In this document: positions 20,680 to 30,600 of the stretch, one piece after another | Layout: each line of letters begins with the position of its first letter | Numbering within the stretch: the first letter of the stretch is position 1 | Source: Xanthobacter flavus | GTDB lineage: Bacteria; Pseudomonadota; Alphaproteobacteria; Rhizobiales; Xanthobacteraceae | Assembly (NCBI RefSeq): GCF_017875275.1 | Contig: NZ_JAGGML010000001.1 | Location: 1,986,501 to 2,050,500, forward strand | DNA length: 64,000 nucleotides | Reading direction: 5' to 3' | The notes under the pieces: generated by a model | Databases searched by the model: none | Seen by the model: only the letters and a program-made list of their open reading frames with translations | Told to the model about the DNA's origin: nothing | Made by a program: the position numbers and the translations under genes

Positions 20680-21270
20680 ATGCCTCAAACGAAGAACGGG
20701 CGGGGCAGAAGGCCATTGCCCTTGACGGCGTCCCGCGCCGCCTTGCTGGTCGACGGATCGGACACCGAGTTCCGCGAACTGGTGCACGACATGCTGGCGT
20801 TCGCGGCGGCCATCCAGGAGGTGCGCAATCGCCTCGGCGGCCTCATCGGCCTGTCGGGCACGCAATATACGATCCTGATGTCCATCGCCCGGCTCGCCGG
20901 CAAGATGCCCGAGCTGGGCGTCGCCACCCTCGCAGAGCACCTGCATCTGTCCGGCGCCTTCGTCACCATCGAGGTCAACAAGCTGGTCGCCGCCGGCCTC
21001 GTGAGCAAGGCCACCAACCCCAGCGACCGCCGCCGCGTGCTGCTCACCGTCACCAACGAGGCCGAGCAGCGCCTCGCCGAGCTGACGCGGGTGCAGGCGC
21101 CGGCCAACGACACCCTGTTCGGCCCGCTCTCGGCGAGCGAATTCCGGGCCATGCGCTCCATCATCGCCAAGCTCGCCGGCACTGGCGAGCGCACCCTCAA
21201 GCTGATCGACTATCTCGCCCCGGACGGCAGGATCGAGACCGCCCGCGAACAGGTTTCGCCGCTGGTGTGA
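20680..21270 (+). CDS. MarR-family transcriptional regulator
   Basis: A 196-residue protein. The winged helix-turn-helix is at about residues 60-130: LGVATLAEHLHLSGAFVTIE is the recognition region, followed by KLVAAGLVSKATNPSDRRRV, the wing with its DRR motif. The N-terminal ~20 residues are basic and likely disordered. It is divergent from the flavin monooxygenase/amidase operon and is probably its repressor, released by an aromatic ligand, binding the palindrome at 20555-20575. Confidence 0.9.
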   Translation: MPQTKNGRGRRPLPLTASRAALLVDGSDTEFRELVHDMLAFAAAIQEVRNRLGGLIGLSGTQYTILMSIARLAGKMPELGVATLAEHLHLSGAFVTIEVNKLVAAGLVSKATNPSDRRRVLLTVTNEAEQRLAELTRVQAPANDTLFGPLSASEFRAMRSIIAKLAGTGERTLKLIDYLAPDGRIETAREQVSPLV

Positions 21271-21282
21271 GGGGGCCTGACA

Positions 21283-21396
21283 GCCGTCATGCCCCGGCTT
21301 GTCCGGGGCATCCACCCGGCCCCCAGCTGGCTGGGCGCGCTCCAGGACCCTGCCCGGCCACACCGTGGATCCCCCGGACAAGCCGGGGATGACGGC
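21283..21396. repeat. Interspersed palindromic repeat, copy 2
   Basis: The ends are near-perfect inverted repeats of about 32 bp: GCCGTCATGCCCCGGCTTGT with CCGGGGCATCCAC on the left, and GTGGATCCCCCGGACAAGCC with GGGGATGACGGC on the right. Each arm itself contains a CCCCGGCTTGTCCGGGG hairpin. It is the same family as 4305-4420 and lies between the 3' ends of two convergent genes. Confidence 0.8.
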
Positions 21397-21427
21397 ACTC
21401 CTGCGGTAAAGATGACCGCGCCGCCCC

Positions 21428-22195
21428 CTACAAATGCCCCGCCACGCCCCCGGCCCGCTCCGACACCATGCGGCCGTCGCTCATCTCCACGATGCGGTCG
21501 AAGATGTCCGACCAGCGCGGGTCGTGGGTGACCACCCCCACCGCCACCCGCCGCTCGTCGGCGAGCGCCCGGAACACCTGCATCACCTGCCGGCCGCGCG
21601 TGCCGTCGAGCGCCGCCGTGGGCTCGTCGGCCAGCAGCAGCACCGGATCGTTGGCCAGCGCGCGGGCAATGGAGACGCGCTGCTGCTCGCCGCCGGAGAG
21701 CTGGGTGGGATAATTGTCCTCGCGGTGGCCGAGCCCGAACTGCGCGAGGAGTTCCCGCGCCCGCTCGCGCGCCAGCTTCGGCCGCACGTCGTTGATCTCC
21801 AGCGCGATCTGGACGTTCTCCACCGCCGTGAGGAAGGGAATGAGGTTCGCCTTCTGGAAGATGAAGCCCACATGGGTGCGGCGGAAGTCGCGCAGGCTGT
21901 TGAGCTTCGTCTGCGGATCGGCGATGGGCCGGCCGCGGAAGTAGACCGTGCCGGTGGAGGGCGGCTCCAGCAGGCCCGCGATCATCAGGAAGGTGGTCTT
22001 GCCCGAGCCGGAGGGGCCGACGATGCCGGTCAGCTCCCCGGCGTTCAGCGCCAGCGTCATGTCGGAGAGCGCGGCCACCGCATTGGGGCCGGCGAGATAG
22101 ATCTTGCTGGCGCCACGCACCTCCATCACCGCATCGGGCGAGGCGGGCGCAACGGGAAGCGCGGGCACCGGGTCCGGCCCGGCGAGCGCGCTCAT
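21428..22195 (-). CDS. ABC exporter ATPase, DevA-like
   Basis: 255 residues from MSALAGPDPV. The start overlaps the permease stop by four bases (ATGA), which excludes the longer open frame. Walker A is GPSGSGKTT (residues 60-68), the Q loop is GFIFQKANLIPFLTAVENVQ, the signature is LSGGEQQRVSIARAL and Walker B is LLLADEPTAALD. The C-terminal HDPRWSDIFDRIVEMSDGRM and the FLTA-x-ENVQ motif resemble cyanobacterial DevA. It powers the FtsX-type permease encoded upstream in the same operon. Confidence 0.9.
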   Translation of the reverse strand: MSALAGPDPVPALPVAPASPDAVMEVRGASKIYLAGPNAVAALSDMTLALNAGELTGIVGPSGSGKTTFLMIAGLLEPPSTGTVYFRGRPIADPQTKLNSLRDFRRTHVGFIFQKANLIPFLTAVENVQIALEINDVRPKLARERARELLAQFGLGHREDNYPTQLSGGEQQRVSIARALANDPVLLLADEPTAALDGTRGRQVMQVFRALADERRVAVGVVTHDPRWSDIFDRIVEMSDGRMVSERAGGVAGHL

Positions 22196-23337
22196 GCCAG
22201 CACCTCCTGCGCCCGCACGCGCATGGCGCGGCGGATGGCGAACCAGCTCGCGAACAGGCTGATGAGGAGGAGCGAGAAGGCGATCCAGGCGAGGTCGTCC
22301 GGCAGCAGCAGCACCGTGCGCGGGAAGTTGGGATAGAGGGTGAAGGAGATGGCGAGGGCCACCGAATAGCCCAGCACCCCGATCCACAGCGCCTGCTGCA
22401 CGATGAGGCCGATGATGACCCTGTCCCGCGCGCCGATGAGCTTCAGAAGCGCGATCTGGTTGATCTTCTCCAGCGTCAGCATGTAGATCGTCAGCGCGAT
22501 GATGGAGCCGGCCACCAGCAGCGTCATGGCGGTGAAGGCGAGGATCTGCACCCTGAGCCGCCACAGGCGCCCGTTCAGCAGCATGTCGCGCTCCTCCTGC
22601 TGGGTCAGCACCTCCACGTCGCCCCACGCCTTGATGCGGCGCTGCACCTCGCTCGCATCGGCATTGGGCTTCAGTTCCACCATCACGGCGGCGACGGAGC
22701 CGCCATCGCCCATGCCCATGCGCGAGCGGCCCTTGGCGAGGCGGTTCAGCAGCACAGCCTCGGAGGGCAGCACGCGGTTGATGGATTGCGCATCGGGAAT
22801 GGTGACGAAGAACATGCCGTCGCCGCCCATGTCCACCTGGCCCTTGGTGAGGCCCACGACCGTGTAATCGTCATGGCCGAGGCGGATCACATCGCCCACC
22901 AGCAGGCCGGTGGACTGGTCGGCGATGGCCTCGTAGCGGGTGGAGCGGAAGGCGCGCCCGTCGATGAGCGGAATCCACGCGCCGGAATCCTTCGGATAAT
23001 CCACCCCGGTCACGGCGAGGCGGACCGGCTTGCCGTCGATCGTGTATTGCTGATTGTACTGGATGAAGCGGCGGGTGGAATCCACACCCGGCACGCCCTC
23101 CACCCGCCGGTCGAGATTGGCCGGCACGGCCGAGGTCTCGGCGAAGGGGCCGGAGCGTCCGCCCTCCACCACCCAGAGGTCGGCGCCGATGTCGTTGATG
23201 ATGAGCAGCGCCTCGTGGACGATGCCGCGATAAAGGCCGATCATCCCCATGGTGGCGCCGAGCAGCATGCCGATGCCCACCGCCGTCAGCGCGAAGCGCA
23301 AAGCGGAGAAGCGCATGTCCCGAAGAGCGATGTTCAT
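22192..23337 (-). CDS. ABC exporter permease, DevC-like (FtsX/MacB-type)
   Basis: 381 residues. One membrane span lies near the N-terminus (residues ~13-35). It is followed by a ~225-residue periplasmic domain beginning ADLWVVEGGRSGPFAETSAV. Three further spans lie in the C-terminal FtsX domain (LTLEKINQIALLKLIGARDR between spans). This four-span layout and length match DevC, the permease of the cyanobacterial glycolipid exporter. It works with the membrane-fusion protein just upstream; an outer-membrane TolC partner is not in the window. Confidence 0.9.
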   Translation of the reverse strand: MNIALRDMRFSALRFALTAVGIGMLLGATMGMIGLYRGIVHEALLIINDIGADLWVVEGGRSGPFAETSAVPANLDRRVEGVPGVDSTRRFIQYNQQYTIDGKPVRLAVTGVDYPKDSGAWIPLIDGRAFRSTRYEAIADQSTGLLVGDVIRLGHDDYTVVGLTKGQVDMGGDGMFFVTIPDAQSINRVLPSEAVLLNRLAKGRSRMGMGDGGSVAAVMVELKPNADASEVQRRIKAWGDVEVLTQQEERDMLLNGRLWRLRVQILAFTAMTLLVAGSIIALTIYMLTLEKINQIALLKLIGARDRVIIGLIVQQALWIGVLGYSVALAISFTLYPNFPRTVLLLPDDLAWIAFSLLLISLFASWFAIRRAMRVRAQEVLA

Positions 23338-23355
23338 GGTGCAGCTCCCCGGCCC

Positions 23356-24546
23356 TCAGGGCAGCTTGGTGCCGAGGGTGACCGGCTGGAAGGCATAGCG
23401 TCCGGCGGGGGCCAGCACGGCGTCGCCCTCCTTCAGCCCGCGCGTCACCACCACGTTGGAGCCGCTGATGTAGCCGAGCGTCACCGGCGTCCAGGTGGCG
23501 CGGCCGCGCTGCGCCAGCCACACGCCGGCCCGCCCGTCGCGGCGGATCACCAGCGATTCCGGAATGCCGATGACCTGCTCGGGAGACTGCGCCTCAACCG
23601 CCACATTGGCGCGCTGGCCCATGGCCCAGCTGTCGGGCAGGGAATCGAGGGTGATGTCGGCGGTGAACTCGCGGGTCTCCTGGTCCACCTGCCGGGACAG
23701 GCGCAGCACCTTGCCGTTCCACACCCGCCCGGGATCGGCGGCGAAGGTGATGCGCGCCGGCTGGCCGGCCTTGATGGTGGCGCGGGCGGATTCGTCGAAG
23801 CGGGCGGAGATGATGATGGTGGACAGCTCCACCACCTGCATCAGGTTGGCGCCCGGCAGTAGCAGGTCGCCGGGATTGCGCTCGCGGGAGATGACCACGC
23901 CGTCGAGGGGGGCGCTGATGGTGGCCTCGCCCAGGCGCGCCTCCAGCACCTTCACATTGGCCTGCTGGGAGAGCACCTGCGCCCGCGCCCGCTCGATGCC
24001 GGCCTCGGCGCGGGCCATGTCCGCCTCGGCCTGCTTGAAGGCGGCCTCCGTGGTGGTCAGCTCCGCCTGGGAGGCGGCATTGAGCTTCACCAGCGTGGCG
24101 CGGCGCTCATATTCGATCTTCGTCTTGTCGAGCATGGCCTGCGCGCGGGCGCGGTCGGCCTCGGCCTCGCTCACCCCGCGCCCGGCGGCGCTCGCCTCCG
24201 CCTGGGCCGCGGCGAGCTGGTTCTGCAGGTCGACGGATTCGAGCCGGGCCAGCACCTGGCCGCGCTTCACCGTGTCGTTGCGGTCGGCCTCGATGGATTT
24301 CAGGAAGCCCTGGATGCGGCTCGTCACGGTCACGCGGTTGATGGCGTCGAGAAGGCCGGGGCCGTTGATCTCGAGGCTCATCATGCGAAGCCGCACCTCG
24401 TGGTACGCCACCGGCGTCGGCAGCACGTACCACCAGAATCCGGCGCCGCCCGCCGCGAGGGCGAGCACCATGACCACGGCGAAGCGCCGCCACCCGGCCG
24501 AATGGTCGGGCTTGAGATGAACGGGCTGGACGCGCTCCGGCTTCAT
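23356..24546 (-). CDS. HlyD-family membrane-fusion protein, DevB-like
   Basis: 396 residues from MKPERVQPVHLKPDH; a longer open frame exists but starts inside the intergenic hairpin region. A single N-terminal anchor (RFAVVMVLALAAGGAGFWWY) is followed by the first lipoyl half. A long alpha-helical coiled coil (about residues 100-210, rich in Ala, Glu and Arg) comes next, then the second lipoyl/beta-barrel part (APLDGVVISRERNPGDLL). It bridges the inner-membrane permease and an outer-membrane channel. The order MFP-permease-ATPase on the same strand after the polyketide synthase implies export of its product. Confidence 0.88.
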   Translation of the reverse strand: MKPERVQPVHLKPDHSAGWRRFAVVMVLALAAGGAGFWWYVLPTPVAYHEVRLRMMSLEINGPGLLDAINRVTVTSRIQGFLKSIEADRNDTVKRGQVLARLESVDLQNQLAAAQAEASAAGRGVSEAEADRARAQAMLDKTKIEYERRATLVKLNAASQAELTTTEAAFKQAEADMARAEAGIERARAQVLSQQANVKVLEARLGEATISAPLDGVVISRERNPGDLLLPGANLMQVVELSTIIISARFDESARATIKAGQPARITFAADPGRVWNGKVLRLSRQVDQETREFTADITLDSLPDSWAMGQRANVAVEAQSPEQVIGIPESLVIRRDGRAGVWLAQRGRATWTPVTLGYISGSNVVVTRGLKEGDAVLAPAGRYAFQPVTLGTKLP

Positions 24547-24616
24547 GGCCGGGACCCGCTGCGGGAGATCGCGCCCCGATGGCGGGGACGGGCGAAGGCG
24601 GTGGAAAAGTGAATGC

Positions 24617-24639
24617 GCCGTGCCCGCGCGGGGCACGGC
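24617..24639. other. Hairpin between polyketide synthase and exporter genes
   Basis: GCCGTGCCC (24617-24625) pairs with GGGCACGGC (24631-24639) around GCGCG. It lies in the 112-base gap between the synthase stop and the membrane-fusion gene start and lacks a T-run. It may reduce read-through or protect the 3' end of the synthase message. Confidence 0.45.
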
Positions 24640-24658
24640 CGGGTCATCTCGCTGGGGC

Positions 24659-27600
24659 TCACGCGGGCTGCTCCTCGTCCGTATCGACGATCCCGGTGCA
24701 GCCGCTGCCGCCAAGCCCCATACGGTCCAGCACCTCCTCCAACAAGCCCCGTCCTTCGTCCGGTGTCAAGGCGGTGAGGTCGAAGCCGAGACGGTAGGCG
24801 AGTCCGTCCGCGCTCTGGAAGGAGCGCAGGTCGAACTCGTTGATGGCGTAGCGCATGAGCTTGGGGCTCATGGGCGCGACCTTGATGTGGCCGAGGTCCA
24901 GCACCTCCGCCTTGCCCTGCCGCTGCAATGTCGAGGTGGTGGCACCACGGGCAAAGCGGTCGGGCGCCTGCATGCCGGTCTGGTACAGAGCGAGGTAGGA
25001 GCCGGCGGCGATCACCTCGTCATGCACGGCTCCGTCCAGCGCCGCATACTCGAACGGCACGTAGGGCATGGCCCGGTTGAGCTGGTCCGCGAGGCTCGCG
25101 GCCAGCGTCTCCAGCCGCGGTGTGGCGCGGGCCGGCGCCCGCAGCAGGGCCGATCCGGCGACCCAGCTGATGAAGCCGTTGAGCCGGCGGTCCGTGCGCA
25201 TGGCGGTGGGGACGTTCAGCATCACGTCGTCCACCCCACCAAGCGCCGCCACCGTCTGGCCGACGGCGGCGATGAGCAGCGCCGTCTCGGTGACGCCGGC
25301 CGCCCGCGCGCGGGCCTGAAGCCGCTGCTGGCCGTCGGCGCTGAGGAAGGCGTACATCTCGCCCGCCGGCCCGCCCTGGGTGAGGTCGAAATTCGGGGCG
25401 AGGCCCTTGGCCCGGCGCCCGAAGTTGGGCACCGGCGGCGGGTCCACCGCGTAGAGGCTGCGCAGATAGGCGTCGCGCTCGGCCATGAAGGCCGGATCGG
25501 TCGCCCGCTCGAACGTATTCACATAGGTTTCGACATCCATCTCCGGCGGTGGCAGCGGGATGCCGAGGAAGGCCTGGAACAGCTCCTCCACGAACAGGCC
25601 CAGGGACCAGCCGTCGAACACCGTGTGGTGCCCGTGCGCCACCACCACGTCGCCCTCCGGCCCGCAGCGCAGGACGGTGATGCGATAGGGCGGATTGGTG
25701 AAGGGGTCCATGGGATCGCCGATCAGCTCGGCGACGCGGGCCTCCATCTGCGCCTCGTCGGCGTCGGGCATGTCCTCCACCACCAGCGGCGGCTCGCCGG
25801 GCGGCAGGATGAAGACGCGCGGCCGGCCGTTGTCGTCGACGATGAAGCGGGAGCGCAGCGCCTCCTGCCGCTCCTCCACCAGCCGCAGCGCCCGGCGCAG
25901 GCGCTCGATATCCATCCGCGGGGAGATGCGGAAGGCGCGGTTGACGGTCCAGGCGGCCCGGCAGGCGTAGCCGGTCTGTGGCCTCATGAAGGAGCGCAGC
26001 AGCAGCCCCTGCTTGAGCGAGAGAGGCACCTCCCGTTCGCCGCTCACCCGCACCGGGGCAGACGCGGCCACCGGTTCGGGCGCCGCCGCGGCGGTGCGGG
26101 TCAGGGCCTCGGCCGGGGCGTGCCATGTGGCATCGGAGAGCGTCGCGGCGCTGCCGCCGAGGGTCTCCAGCGTCGCGGCGAAGGCGTCGAGGAAGGGGCG
26201 CGCGGCCCCGGCGTCGAAGGCCGCCGTGTCGATCGCGAGGACGAGGCGCACGCCGTCGCCCTCCGCCACCGCATCGAACCGCAGCTCGTTGAACGGGTCC
26301 GCCAGGGCCGCCAGCGGGTCCGCCACGCCGCGCGCGGCGAGCGCCGACGCGGAGGCGGCATCCACATAGGCAAATCCGAGCTGCCGGAGCGCCGCCCCGG
26401 CCGCGTTGAGCTTGGTGCCGAGCAGCGATTCCAGCGCCGCCGTGTCCAGCGCCCGGTGATCCCGGGCCATGGCGAGCCGCTGGCGGGTCCGGCGCACGAT
26501 CCGGTCGGGCGCCTCGCACAGCCGGTCCATAAGCAGAGGCACGGAGGTCGAGACCGGGCCGAGCAGCCCGTCGCGCCGCGCCGGATCGTGACACTCGATC
26601 ACCAGCGCCTGTGCGTCGTGCCGCGTGGCGAGGGAGCGCGCGAGGGCGGTGAGCAGCAGCGCCTCCTGCTCGGCGACCGTCAAGGCGGCGAAGCCGGGCA
26701 TGTCGATGCGGGCGGTGAGGCGCCCCACCGGCCCACGATTGAGCCCGAAGCCGGCCGGCGCCAGCGCCAGCGAGCGCACCCCGGTCCGGAGCGCGGGCGA
26801 AACGGCGCGCAGCACTTCCTTCCAGAAGGCGAGATGGCGCCCCTGCTCCGGCGAGCCATCGGCCGGGCGGCCTTCCGCCGCGAAGGCGGTGAAGGGCGCG
26901 CCTGCGGAGGGGGCGGTTTCCACCGCCGCCAGCAAGGCCGCGAGGGCGAGATGGGGCGAGAGCGCATCCGCCGCCGCGCGGTGGGCGCGGGCATGGAGCG
27001 TCAGCGTGCCATCGGCACCCTTGGAGACGCCGAACTTGGAAACCCCGAACCGCCACAGCGGCCCCGGCTGCGTCACCGGGGCGAGCGCGCCGGCGGAGGC
27101 CACCCATTCCAGGTCCGGCGCACCGTTGAGCACGATCGAGCCGGTCTCTGTGGCGGTGAGGCGCAGGCCATCCTGCGCCGCCGCGAGATCGGCCAGCGCC
27201 TGCGCCAGCTGTTCGAAGGCGACGCCGGCCGGCACGGCGCGGGAGGCCGAGACCTCCAGCGCGTCGCGCACCGCCTGCGTGGTCATGGGCCGGGTGGCGA
27301 GGGCAATGAGCGCCTCCTGCCGCACCAGCGGGCGGAAGGCCAGCGGACCGGCGTTTCCGGCCGTCCCCTCCCCGCCCGCCGCAAGAGCTTCCGCGCTCGC
27401 CGCGCGGGCCTTCTGCGCCGCCTCGAAGGTGGCGGCCACCACGCCGGAGAGGCCGGTGATGGTGGGGGTCTGCAGGAACTTGGCCACGGGGATGTTCACA
27501 TCCACATGGGCCTCGATGCGGTTCTTCAGCTCGAAGGAGGAGAGCGAATCGAGCCCCAGCTCCGACAGCCGCCGGTCGGGCGGGATGTCGGCGGCGGCCA

Positions 27601-30600
27601 CCTTCAGCACCTTCGCCACCTCGCCACGGATGAGATCGGCAAGCATGGCGTCCCACTGCTCGCGCGGGGCGGCGAGGAGATCCGCCTGGATGCGCGAGCG
27701 CCCGGCGGACCGCTGCGCCAGCAGCGGCTTCACCCGGCCCGTGCCGGCCGTGCGGGCGAGCGCGCGGGCGATGGCGGACCAGTCGGCGCGAGCGAACGCG
27801 GGGTTCTCCTCCTCGGCGCGCAGCAGCGTGCCCAGCGAGGCCGCCGCTTCCGTGTCCGGCACCGGCTTCATGCCGATGCTTTCGAGATAATTGCCCAGCG
27901 CCTCGGAGCGGGCGACGAAGCCCGAGCCGGCGATGGAGCCCCACGCCACCGACGAGCCGGCGACACCCCGCCCCTTGCGGAACGAGCCCAGCGCGTTGAG
28001 GAAGGCGTTGGCCGCCGTGTAGTTCGCCTGTCCCGGGCTGCCGATGACCTGCGCCAGCGAGGAAAAGCTGACGAAGAAATCCAGCGCCGCGCCATGCTTT
28101 GCCACCGCGCGGTGCAGGCTCCAGCCGCCGCCCACCTTGGGGCGGATGACGCGGCTGATCTGCGCCGCGTCGAGCTGGGCGAGGAAGCCGTCCTCGATCA
28201 CCGCCGCGCCGTGGACGATGCCCTTCAGCGGCTTGTCGGAGGCCGCATAAGCGGCGATCACCGCCTCGACCGCTTGCGGGTCGGTGACATCGAGGGCGAG
28301 CGGCACCACCTCCGTCCCCCGCGCCTGGATGGCCGCGATGGCCGGCGCGGAGTCTTCATCCGGCGTGCCGTTGCGGCCGGCGAGCAGCAGGCGCCCGGCG
28401 CCGGCCCGGCTCAGATAGTCCGCCACCGCGACACCGAAGCCGCGCAGGCCACCGGTGACGAGATAGCTCGCCTCGCCGGAGAGCTGCATGGGCTGGGCGA
28501 GGTCGATCTCCACCTCCACCTCCGGCTCGTCGAAGGTGAGCACCACCTTGCCGATGTGCTGCGCCTTGGCGAACAGGCGCATGGCATCCGCCGCGCGGGA
28601 CACCGGGAAGCGCGTCGCCACCAGCGGCCGGTAGGCGCCGCGCGCCACCTCCGCCTCCACCGCCCGCAGCAAAGAGGAGAGCCGCGCCGGGCGCTCGTCG
28701 GCGATGGTGGAGAGGTCGATGACGGAGTAGGAATTGTTGTAATAGAGGGACTTGAGGCCGATGGGCTTGTCCTGCGCGAGATCGCGCTTGCCGATCTCCA
28801 CGAAGCGGCCGAACGGCGCGAGGCATTCCAGCCCCTTGTCGATGCCCGCGCCCGAAAGCGCATTCAGCACCACGTCCACGCCCCGCCCTTTTGTAGCCGC
28901 GCGCACGTCCTCGGCGAATTCGAGGCTGCGCGAGTTCATCACATGGACGATGCCCAGCGCCCTGAGATGGTCACGCTTGGCGTCGGAACCGGCGGAGGCG
29001 AGGATATCGGCGCCGATGTTGCGCGCCACCTGGATGGCGGCAAGGCCGACGCCGCCGGTGGCGAGATGCACCAGCACCTGCTCCTCGGGCAGCAGGCGGC
29101 CGATGTCCACCAGCGAGTAATGGGCGGTCATGAAGGCGGCCGGCAGGGTCGCGGCGTCCTTCAGATCCACCGTGTCCGGCACGTGCATGAGGAAGCGGGC
29201 ATCGGCGGCGGCGAAGCGGCGCAGGAAGCCCTTGCCCATGCCCATCACCCGGTCGCCGGGCTTGAAGCCGGTGACGCCCTCGCCCACGCTCTGGATCGTG
29301 CCGGCGAATTCGAGGCCCAGATTGCGCCACCACGCGCCCTCGCCGTCCTGCTCGTCCGGCAGGATGGAGGTGGCCGCCATGATGTCACGGAAGTTGAGGC
29401 CCACGGCCGCGACCTCCACCACCACCTCGCCCGCCTTGGGGGTCGGATAGCGGCATTCGCGCAGCACCACATTGTCGATGACGCCGGGCTGGGTCATCGT
29501 CACGGTGAAGTTGGAGCGGTCGGTACCGGCCGCGATCACGCAGTGCTTCGGCGCCTGGGCGGCAAGCTCGCTCTGGCGCAGGCGCGGCACGAGGCGGCCC
29601 GCGCCGCGCAGCACGATCTCCGCCTCCGCGCTCTCCTCCGCCACCGCCTGGGCCAGCGTCGCCCCGGCCGCGAAGGCGGCGGGGTTCGCGTCCACATGGC
29701 GGACGGCGAATTCCGGGCATTCATTGGCGATGGTGCGGCTGAGGCCGAGGAGCGGCGCATCGGCGAGGCCGTCCGTGGTCATGGCCCCGTCGCCGGGCAC
29801 CCGCCGCCCGGCGCGGCCGAGCACGACGAGGGTGGGCCGAAGCGGCGCGGTGCGCAGCAGGTCGAGCGCCTTGCCCACCGTGACGAGGCCGTTGGCCGCC
29901 GGCTCCACGGCGGCCAACAGCGCCTCGGTGGACAGAGCCTCGGCGTCCGCCAGATGGGTGCCGGCGGTGGCGGCATAGATGATGCCGACGAGCCCTTCCG
30001 CCGCCGCAAGCATCGCCTCCAGCCGGGCCGTGAAGGCCTCGGCCTCCATGGCGAAGAGCGGGGCCGGGTCCATGGTCTCGACCGTGGAACCCTGTGCCTC
30101 CAGAGCGGCGGTCAGCGATGCGGTCTCGGCGGCATCGCCGGTCACCAGCAGCCAGCGGCCGGTGCGCACCGGGGCCGGCGGCTTGTCCGCATCGCTCTCA
30201 TAGGTCTCGTCGATGACGACGGCGCCCTCGCCGGTGGACGCCTTCAGCGCGCCCAGCGTCTTCACCTGGAGGTTTTCCACCGCCAGAAGCGGCGTGCCGT
30301 CCAGCGCGTAGACGCGATAGATGCCGGTGTCGTCGCGCGGGTCGGTGAAGAACTCGCAGATGACCTCGCTCGGCAGCGGGCCGGCCACCATCACCTTGCG
30401 GATGCCGATGGGGAGCATGAGGCGATACTTGCCCTCTACCTCCTCCATCTCCGGCAATGGCGCGCCGGGGATCCAGAGCCCGGCCTCCACGTCGTCCACG
30501 ACGAGGCCGGCCTGCAGCACGGAATCGAACAGGCCGGGGAAGGCGACGAAGCCGGTGCGCCGCGCCGCCTCGGAGCTGACGATGCGCGCCACCGCATGGC

